The notes beneath the pieces are model-generated. The model saw only the letters and a list, made by a program, of their open reading frames with translations, ran no database searches and was not told where the DNA came from. Source: Welwitschia mirabilis (lineage: Eukaryota; Gnetophyta; Gnetopsida; Welwitschiales). From it: DNA of 64,000 nt. Positions 54,801 through 64,000 of this stretch are shown here, piece after piece. Positions within the stretch are counted from its first letter, which is position 1; each line of letters begins with the position of its first letter. The stretch lies in assembly GCA_051453625.1 (NCBI GenBank), contig JBOZIK010000001.1, forward strand, positions 2,494,622 through 2,558,621, read 5' to 3'. Both the position numbers and the translations under genes were made by a program.

Positions 54801-56700
54801 GTAGAACTTAGTTAATATTCTATAATGTCATTCATAAAACCAAAAGAACCAAGATAAAGACTTAAGTTATCTAAGATACATGCCAAAATACAACCAAGAT
54901 TAAAATGCAGAAATCTTAGAATAGATGGAACTAGAACTAGAAGCATTAGAACCTATCTGTATATCTATTTAATCTTGTTGGCTGCATTTGACAATGAATG
55001 AACCACATTTAGAAGAAAGAAGATTGGTTCAATAAATAGATGGAATCAATGAGAAAAAAACACACCATATTTATAGCACAAAAAGAGATGAAACCATAAA
55101 ATATGAAACAAGTCCTAGATGGCCTAAAATGAAAAGAAATAATGCAAGTATAATATGACTTATTGATTAATAGCATTACTTAAAACCACTGATCCTTTGC
55201 AAAAAATAAATATGTACTTAACATAATAATTCGACTTAGGGGAAGAAAAGAAAGTTAAGTATAAATAGTTCAAATTAAAGTATGAAGAAATCCCATGAGT
55301 TAAATCACATATATGGTGGAGGAACGTAAGTGTTAAACAAACAGAGTACTTGACATGACTTCATATGGAAATATTAATATTGCCTTATCAAATTGTCAAT
55401 TTATATAATGCAAGAAGTATTTCTATTAAGTCACATTAAAGCAGTTAACACATATGACTTATAACTATCATTAAGAGCTACATATGTAAAAGGATAATTT
55501 TATGAGATGTAAAAAGATAAATGTAATAAATAGAAAGAAATGATCTTTTATAAACATTCACTACAACTCAGACAAATAAGTAAGAGAGTTAAGCAATTAC
55601 ATCTATAAAGTTAGTTTTATATAAAGCTTATTTTTTTCAAAAATTTTATTACTCTAAATCATATATTATAGATTCAAATGAGTAATTCAAATATTTAATT
55701 TCATTCTTTACAAAATGTACAACAACTTAGAATCAAGATATAACCTAAAAAAAAAAGATTCTTCAAATTGACATAGTAAAGAATTTAATTTAAAAATATT
55801 TTCACTAAAATTTGATATAATTAACTTGAAAAATAATGCTCTACTTATTATCAAATTAGTTATAAAAGAAATTAAATATCTAAATTAGGTTCTAAATAAA
55901 TAATTAATTGATAAAATAAGCATACAAATGTTTATTAAATCAAACGAATGCTTAGTCAATTTTGAGCTATTTTAACTGAGAGAAGAGATAAAATGAATAA
56001 GAGAGAAAAGAAAGAGAGGAAATTTAGAACAATGGTCTTGAGAATTCTCAAATTCTTAAAAATAAGTAGAATATATTCTAAAATAAGTTTCTAGACTCGA
56101 ATGTTCAACATCGAGTAGAATGAATTGAAACTGATAGAAATATTTCATCTAGAAAAAACTACAAAAATTATAGTCAACTTCACTTTAATTAAGAATATTA
56201 AAGAAACTAGAAATATTAAGAAAAAATAGATTTAATATTCTAAAATTACTCAAAAAGGACTGTAGATAGGATCTTGACTTTCTATAAAAACATCAATAAT
56301 GATAGAGAAATTTATTATGCAAAGAATAGAAAATTAAGATTTCATAGTAATAAAAAATTTCTTAAGTAAAGCTACGATCTTGGCTATAAATGGCCAAAGA
56401 AGGGGTTGTAGAGGCTAAATCTAGGTTTTAACACATTGATAATGGAAGTTTCTAAATCATGAAAGGATGCTACTAACAAAATTTTAGAATTATTGGAGTT
56501 GCATAGAAAGATTTATAGTCAAAACAAGCATTGAAATTTACTAGTTTACTTTGATTTTGAGAAGAAGAAAAAGAAGAGAAAATAATCAATGCAAAAATGG
56601 ATAATTTTAATTTTACAAAAATTGTTAACAACATGTTTACAAATGAAACTACTATTATTGTAAAGGGGAAAAATAAAAATTCATCATCATTTGCTTAGGA
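51831..56700. other. AT-rich region without recognisable genes
   Basis: Stops are dense in all frames. It includes a 15-N gap (52063-52077) and a 16-bp tandem word 'agcataacttacatga' (about 53596-53627). The style is that of long-decayed transposon sequence, but no motif can be named. Confidence 0.5.
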
Positions 56701-56733
56701 AGAAAGGTGGAAACATGAAAAAATGTACTAGAA

Positions 56734-56969
56734 GAAATGAGAAGAATGAAGAAAAAAAGAGAGAAGAGTGATAGAACACATGATTTTTTCGACATAGAGT
56801 GNNNNNNNNNNNNNNNNNNNNNNNNNNNNNNNNNNNNNNNNNNNNNNNNNNNNNNNNNNNNNNNNNNNNNNNNNNNNNNNNNNNNNNNNNNNNNNNNNNN
56901 NGAAATGAGAAGAATGAAGAAAAAAAGAGAGAAGAGTAATAGAACACATGATTTTTTCGACATAGAGTG
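56734..56969. repeat. 68-bp duplication on both sides of a 100-N gap
   Basis: The sequence from gaaatgagaagaatg (about 56734-56801) is repeated at 56902-56969 with one visible difference (agagtgata against agagtaata). The N run 56802-56901 lies exactly between. An unmerged contig overlap is the likeliest cause. The frames crossing it on both strands are artefacts of the duplication. Confidence 0.8.
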
Positions 56970-59900
56970 ACCAACCATGTAAAATTATATTATATTATGA
57001 TAGATACTAAATGCACAACAATCCAATTAGTATTAAATATGCAACATTGTATAAGAAGTATAATCAAATTAAAAGAAAAGCATGATGAAAATGCATAAAT
57101 CAAGTAAACAAAAGCATAGAAACATAAGGTAAAAGAACACTTATTAGTTTGAGATAAAATCAGATCCATTTCCATTATTTTCCAATCCAATCTCTTACAA
57201 GATTTGATGTCTTATCCTTCTCTGCAACCATCCTTGTAATGCCCTCTAGATGGATGAACATGGCAGAAAAGATGATGAAAAATGAAATGTGAGAGGATGT
57301 TGGAGGCTAAAAATGGATTTGTGTGTTAGTGAAATATGAGAATGAAGAATGTATAAGGATTCCAAAGCCGATAAATAGAGGATATCAACTTGGAAGTGAA
57401 GAAATATGAGAAAAATAAAGTAGAAAATCTCCTTCTAATGTTTGAGAATGGTTTGAATTCAACTTCAAAGTATCAAAATGGCACAAATATGATATAGTAA
57501 CATTATGATTTGATTTTAAACATGGAAGGGAATATCTTTGTAGGTTCACTTAGGTTAGTTTAAGGCTAAGGAATTGTTATAACCATCAATTTTCCACATG
57601 TGATTCATGGCTTACATGTGAAAACTATTTTATAGCATTATAACATCATTTTAATCATGGAACTAATGTTTCATCATCATAGGTAGTTTGAAAAATGATT
57701 TCCTAAGCTTCCAAAAATTAATTTGACTTAATTATCCTTCTTATAACTTACATTACTTGAAATCATCAAATTTAACTTAAAAATGACTAGGAATTATAAA
57801 TTATATCTCTAGTAATGCAAATTTCTAGGTACTTATTCATTGAAAAACTCTAATGTCATCCAATGTCATGCATGCAATGTCAAAATAAGTCAAAATCATT
57901 ACATCAATAAGGGAACAAGATATGATAATGGAAAAGGGACTATGAATAATTTGTAGAGCTGATAGGTTAAAATATTCTTTCATACTCCACATCTTCACCC
58001 TTGATCTTAACCTCTTAATCACAATCATCACAAATAGCCTCAAACTAGATCATAATACATCATTTTAAGTCATTGAGTGTTTGAAGTCCTTGTCATCTAA
58101 AAAATACAAAAATACCTCTAAGTGTAGTATTATAGTTTGAAACATAAGACAAAATTATGATTGTTAATACCTTATGTAATCAAAATTTCTGACTTTATCA
58201 AAGATAAAACCATGAAAAGCTATAAATTAAGAGTTTTAATAAACATATATGCTTAAAACTAAAGTATTAATTTCATAAAATCTTTTTTTGATTGCAAAGA
58301 GGAACACAATTAAAATCCTATTAACTCTAGCATAGAAATGCACATAGAGAACATAAAGTCATTTGTCCTAAAGAAAACAATAGATAAAGAAATATACATG
58401 ATGTAATGTAAATTCTCTATAATAAAATATTAAGAAAATAAAGTCTATAGACTCATATAATTGTTATATGTTCCAAAATAGGTATCAAGATTATATTACC
58501 AAGAAATCAATGTATATCTAAAACACATTAGAAAAATAAAAAAATATTTATACAATTATTTTACATAAATCACAATATTATCACTAAACATGATAAAGAC
58601 CAAATTAAAAGGATAAGATACATCCTTAATAAAAAATTTACAATGTTGGATTTAGATTGTTAAACTCTTTCATAAGATTCCAAATCATGAAGAAATAAAA
58701 AGTCTAATAATGCATCAAAAAAATATGCCATAAATCTTGTAAATAAATACAAGTTAAGAATGAAAACCAAAAATTATTCCATTGGATTCAAACATTAGAC
58801 CAAGAATTAAAAACTTAAAATCATGTAATAGAAAATTATATTAATAATTAATTAGGATGTTCATTAATGTAATCAACATAATACTTAATATAGGTTATGT
58901 TGTAAATATAGTAATACATTACATGAAAAAACAAAAACTCTACAACCTAGCACTAAACATAGTGAAACATGTCATTAAAACCAAGAAACTAGGATTGAAA
59001 TTCTAATCAACAAATGAACAATCAAAAGTATTTATAATGTAAATTGATGAAATTTAAAGATGTTAGATTAACTAAAAAATGTAGAATCAAGTTATACAAA
59101 ATGGTTTGATTATACAATATACATTTGAAAATCATACACATGTATCTAGATTCTAAATGATACATAACTATAAATAAACATATGATAATAATGTTAAATG
59201 TATGAAAAACCAAGTTAGTCATAACTAATAAATAACTAATGAAGCTAGATTCTTAACCCATAGTTATAATTTTTCATAGCAATATATAAAAGCTACAAAT
59301 TATGTGAAAAACCTTGATAAAACCTTTTATGATAAATCTTGTAAAAGCTAATCTTAACGATATTATAATCTAAGAAAACATAATGTCATCAAAAATTTAA
59401 TTTCATGCTTACAATAACTTTACCATTTCAAACCTTAAATGTAGAAAGTGAAGCAACCAATCAGGTTTAAATTAATTGATATTAATAGAATTATATATCA
59501 TTATGTAAGAGGAAGGATTATTTTGATGTGGACTAATGTATCAACTATTTACCTTATGTGATGATTATAAAAACATGTTATGATGTGGTTGTGTAAATAA
59601 GAAGATATTCTAGAGAGGAAATGTAAAGGTAATGTCATTGTTGATAGTAGTTCATGGTTGTATTAGTATCAAAATTAGAAGACATGACTAAATATGATAA
59701 TTCAAAAATATATTAAAAATAATAAATGGATACAACAAACAAAGTGTTAAGTAAATTTAAGTAATTCAAAAGAACTAAAATTTAAAATATTATTATCATG
59801 ATGAAATAATTGCATAATGTCATAAGAAATTTCAAAAAAGTTTAAATTTGAAAGCCTATTCCAAATAAATTTAAGGAATTCATCACATACTAAAGAGTTT

Positions 59901-61260
59901 AAAGTCAAAATATTATGTACAACATCATTATAAATCTAATAAATCATTGCATGATGGATATAGAGTGTAGTCCAATAGAAAGAAAATTACATATGTATAT
60001 TCATTGGAAATTATATAGAAATTATGAAAACTAGATTTCTAATTGCAAAAAAGTAGAAAATTTAAGAAATTCTATTAGATAAGTAACATATAAGAAAAAG
60101 GCTTAATAGCTGATTAATATGTAATGTTTATAAGCAAAAATGAAAAATAAAGTTAAGAAGGGTATCCTTTAATGCTTCATGACATATTTTATATTTATAT
60201 TTTTCATGTTTCTAGGCCTCTTAGGATTTTTATGTATTTTTATTCTTCTTAGATTTTAAAATTTATTTGAATTATCTTTTTTTATAATTTACACTTATTA
60301 ATTCTTAAGCTAACATAGTTTCTTCAAAACTCCAACTTGAGAAATGGATTTATATTTAAATATTTAAAGAAATTTATAAAGAACTTATTCTCAGATCAAC
60401 TTTAATACTAATATGATCATTTAAAATGATTCTATATTCATAATCATTATATAGTCAACCCAACATAATAAGTTGAAAATGAGATTCTTTCAAGAAAATA
60501 TCTAAATTCTTATCCAAGCTTAGGTGATCAATTATGAAATTATAAATAGAGAAAGTGTAAAGAAGCTAATATACTAATAATGACACGGAATTTTATTAGC
60601 ATAACTATAATAGAATTAGCCACATAACATGAAGAGTTATATTACAATAAGATAACATGGTAGTCCATATCATACATTAAATGAAACACTAACATTAGAC
60701 ATTGTTATATTATGATAGAACATGATCTTATAAAAGGATTACTTATAACAATTAAATTAATGTTATTATTTAATAAGATAACTAACATTTGCTAATATTC
60801 CCCTTTATAGGATCACAAGATATAAAACATGCTTGGGTATAGAACTTATAAAGTTATCCAATTTTAGGTAACCTAATAGTTTTTTTTTTGCAAGTTATTA
60901 AGTGTAAATTTTTTACTTCAATCCATGGGAAGTAATACATCATTTTAGCAACACTTAAGTTAGTTAAACAATGTTACTTATGCACATACAAGATGACTCA
61001 ATATTAGTTCTTATACCATGTGAATAACATTTCCAAGAGCTATGATATCTCTACATTGAATAGCTATGAATAAAATGAATTTATACTTAGGATCAAATAA
61101 TACATCATTTATCATGAAATATTAAGTTCATGATGATAGTACAAGGTCCAAGGAGTGTTCTAATATTACATGATTCTATGATACTAATAGTTGGTGCCTT
61201 AATATAGGATAATTTTAAGAAATCATATTCATCACATACATTTTATAACTATAATATGAT
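56970..61260. other. AT-rich region without recognisable genes
   Basis: No domain motif on either strand. Frames such as 57837-58043 and 59022-59222 (both minus) are short, AT-driven and without motif. Probably decayed transposon sequence. Confidence 0.5.
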
Positions 61261-61267
61261 ATCAATA

Positions 61268-61277
61268 CCCCTCGCTT
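61268..61277 (-). other. possible polypurine tract of a minus-strand LTR element
   Basis: The minus strand reads AAGCGAGGGG followed by TATTGATATC, similar to a polypurine tract with a worn TG start of a 3' LTR. The coding-like minus-strand relic at 62.1-63.6 kb would lie upstream of it, as in an LTR element whose 5' part is outside the window. No second LTR copy is visible to prove it. Confidence 0.3.
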
Positions 61278-62105
61278 AAGGCAAGATGGATGGTAAATCC
61301 CATTATAGAGAGAAAATATATATTCCAACTTATAAATCCACTTAGAGGGAAAATCAATACAAACTTAACTTTATAGGTTTCTTATAATCTAATAATGTTT
61401 AATGTTTTTTAAAACTTTATTAAATTACCTAGCTTATTAACAATAGTGAAGTCTAAGTCCTACATTTTATGATCAACTTCAAGAAGTATCTTTNNNNNNN
61501 NNNNNNNNNNNNNNNNNNNNNNNNNNNNNNNNNNNNNNNNNNNNNNNNATTCTAATTGCATAATAAGAAATAGTTTCTGTGGAATGTTTCTAGAAAGTGC
61601 TTAAATAAAAATTTTTCATTATATTTATTATGTACAATACATCTTAGCAATTGGTACTTACAAAATATTTATTATTATTTACAAAATTGAGAATTACATG
61701 GATTCTTTATAGAATAGATGAAGTAAAAGATTGCTTATAAAGAGAGTACAAAAATATATAAAGTGTAACTTCAATTAAGTAGTTCTACAAGAGAATCCTC
61801 TTCAAATTATCCATTGGCTTTACTGAACTATGCAATAAGGGATTTATCTTTCAAAACCTATGATTAAGGTATGGTACCAAATTCTTCTATTAGTTCCATT
61901 AGGATTTTGTGGCCTTGCTTTACTTTCTCATCCTTTAACTTTTGAATTTTGTACTATAAGTTAAACATAATATCTTTTTGTTGTAGTAGTTCTTAATTTT
62001 TATTTACAAATTTTTGATTTTTAATTTGTAAAAGATGCTTTAATTTTACATTATTCTAGTAGAAATAAATGACTATTAAAGTCATTATCCTATAGTTTCT
62101 TATTA
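61278..62105. other. AT-rich segment with a 55-N gap
   Basis: The gap is at 61494-61548. The minus strand around 61960-61860 has short protein-like pieces (ILMELIEEFGTIP) that may be the tail of the relic to the right. Confidence 0.35.
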
Positions 62106-63640
62106 ATTGTTTTTCATCTCATGGTCCCAATATTTGAAGATATTAGCTTTGGGTTTTTCTATCTCTTATGGTAAAGATGATCAATCTAGATGTTATTCTT
62201 CCTCATATTTCTTCTTTAAAACTTCATTGAGGGAGTTCCCAATTTATTTTAATTCATTAACATGTTCTCTTAATTTTCTTAAGTATATGAAAAATAGAAG
62301 TAATTAAGAATGTTATTCAAGCATCATACTTAGGATCATATTATTAAAACTTTAGCTACATGACATAGAATGGATCCACTCATCCTTTAACTACATGGTA
62401 CAAAATGGATCCATGCATACTTTATCTTATTAACTATATGATCTTTCTTTTGTTCAATCTAGGTGATGGCCTTCCATCATATCCCTATCTAGTTATCCTA
62501 TGAAACAATTAATGAAATAAAAATAATTCTAAAATTATCAATGAAATATTTCTTTATAGCTAAATGAAAGTAGGCCTTACAAATTATAATATCTGCACAC
62601 TTATATAGTTGCTTATCAATATTTGTTATTTTGGTTGGAAAGGCTTTTATTTTAAAGATTCTTTGATAAGAGCTTCCTTTTCATTTACTTCTTTATTCAT
62701 GTTTTTCTTTTATATTACAAGATCTAAATGGCTAGGTAGAAAAGATCTACTTTCCATGAGACATGGATGATTATGAAGTAGGAGGTTGATCTTGTGGTAA
62801 AACACAAGCAAATTTTTCTACATGAAGGGTCTTAGGAAGCCTTTCCAATATAGGAGACAAAAGAAGTATTATGCCTCTAAAAGCTTCATTAAGATTAAAC
62901 ATAAAATAACTATGTCTAAAGACCTCTAGCTATATGAGCATTTTTCTCCTATGTATCCTCTATTCTAGTGTTCTTATCTATAGGCAAATTACTAAAGCCA
63001 TCAAAACTATATCACAATTGAAATATCTTTTATCTTATGCATAGATCCCTTACTTATGTTTTTAATATTTTTGTAGAGGTTTATCACCACCACTTTGAAC
63101 AAGGCTATGTCTTCTTTTACATGGTAGCCCCTTAGCAAGCACCCTAATTTTGACCATAATACATTCTTCTTGTTATTTCTTAAGATGTTTCTCTGATTAA
63201 TCACTATAAGTTCTATCCTAAAGGAATATTCCAACATGTATAAGAAAACTTTTCTTTCATTTATTTTGTTGTCATATATCTATGGTAAATATTCTTTAAA
63301 GAATAGTTTCATAATTTCTACTTTTGTAATATAAAAAATATTTAATTTCAGTTGGAAAGTTGAATCCACATAGAATTGAGTCACACAAGATGCTCTTGAT
63401 AACTTTAACATCTGATACAACTATTTGTAATTGAATAATAATGGTTTCATCCTCATAGGTTCTAAAGATGAATTTCATTAATGTTCTATCTATTTCCTTG
63501 TTTAGTAGAAGATAGTAAAGATATAGCCTAAGGTTTTTCAAGTATGCAATTTGTTTTATATTTATGTAATCAAGACTAAATTCAAATTCATTAGCTAGGG
63601 AAATGTAACTAAGGGTAAGTACCATGGTTAATCCCTATTT
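62106..63640 (-). pseudogene. unidentified minus-strand ORF relic
   Basis: Read leftward from 63625, the frame starts MVLTLSYISLANEFEFSLDY and has a long stretch with TYEDETIIIQLQIVVSDVKV and FPTEIKYFLYYKSRNYETIL (to 63296). After a frameshift it goes on with YDNKINERKVFLYMLEYSFR and LLRGYHVKEDIALFKVVVIN (63237-63007), then FMFNLNEAFRGIILLLSPIL (about 62917-62858) and a Lys/Glu-rich heptad-like part (LRKLREHVNELK, NSLNEVLKKKYEEE, about 62285-62200). I do not recognise the family. The amino-acid make-up is protein-like over 1.4 kb, with scattered stops, so a decayed transposon gene is likely. Confidence 0.45.
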
Positions 63641-64000
63641 TAACATTTAAGCGATTATAATAAGTAGATTTGAAATGGGCAAAGACTTCCTAACGACCTC
63701 AACTTCATCTGAGGAATACTCACAGATTGTTATGCCATAAACTCAAAGAAAAATATGCTTAAAAAACCTAAATATAGGTGTAGTAATAACTTATCTCGAA
63801 ATCTTTAGATTTTTTTATAACTTTAAAAAGTGTAAAAATAACTTTAACTGATAGTTAATTATCAATATCTAACTTCTTGTTTGCCTTTCCTCATGTAACT
63901 TATTAATTACATATTTAATGTGTATCATTCATAGAATGGCTATATTAATTTTGCCAACAATCAGATATTTATTAACTTATTCTATTTTATTAGCTAACCT
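63641..64000. other. AT-rich end of the window
   Basis: No further motif is visible. The upstream part of the minus-strand relic could continue beyond the window. Confidence 0.4.

Noticed and set aside
56655-56978. Repeated peptide frames near 56.7-57.0 kb
   Set aside because: They arise from the duplicated sequence around a 100-N gap and from the N run itself.

Overview
This window looks like plant nuclear DNA, very AT-rich and dominated by old, decayed transposable elements around one credible host gene. Plant identity is supported by a Dof-like zinc-finger gene (a family of the green lineage), by Ty1/copia elements primed from initiator tRNA-Met, by an Athila/Tat-like Ty3 relic, by L1-like and RTE-like LINE relics, and by Sirevirus-like features. 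Deep nesting with heavy sequence decay would fit a large slow-turnover genome such as a gymnosperm, but that is only inference.

Left part (1-17.7 kb): unassigned AT-rich DNA and a 25-bp minisatellite, then a Ty3-type element (LTRs about 3338-4659 and 14469-15666) with a dead aspartic protease and no visible reverse transcriptase. A minus-strand Ty1/copia element (4696-9735) sits inside it, just behind the 5' LTR.

Middle part (17.7-38.1 kb): a nest. One LTR of a minus-strand element seems to be split into halves at 17744-17995 and 32421-32681, with an intact relative at 35645-36153. Between the halves lie an L1-like LINE relic (about 18.8-22.6 kb) and a complete Sirevirus-like copia element (22761-30750, target-site duplication AATAT). 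That element keeps gag and a protease stub, but integrase, RT and RNase H are gone and a 'plant transposon protein'-like ORF lies in their place. A second relic of that ORF type flanks it on the right. Then come an RTE-like LINE relic, tRNA-related SINE-like repeats and a 68-bp tandem duplication.

Host gene (38.1-39.55 kb): a GC-richer island with an intronless-looking 186-codon reading frame (38933-39493). It carries a variant Dof finger with a three-residue longer loop. An upstream ORF in strong start context overlaps its start.

Right part (39.5-64 kb): AT-rich intergenic DNA with SINE-like repeats, then a structurally complete copia element (43948-50272, target-site duplication TTAAA, short LTRs of 153 and 186 bp, unusual 1.5-kb pyrimidine-rich leader). 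Its gag-pol is broken by stops, a small deletion and mutated catalytic residues. From 50.3 kb on I find mostly unassigned AT-rich DNA, with an unidentified decayed minus-strand reading frame at 62.1-63.6 kb.

Runs of N mark assembly gaps. Two of the 100-N gaps are flanked by near-identical sequence and are probably unmerged contig overlaps. No rRNA gene, complete tRNA gene, CRISPR array or bacterial-type operon was seen.
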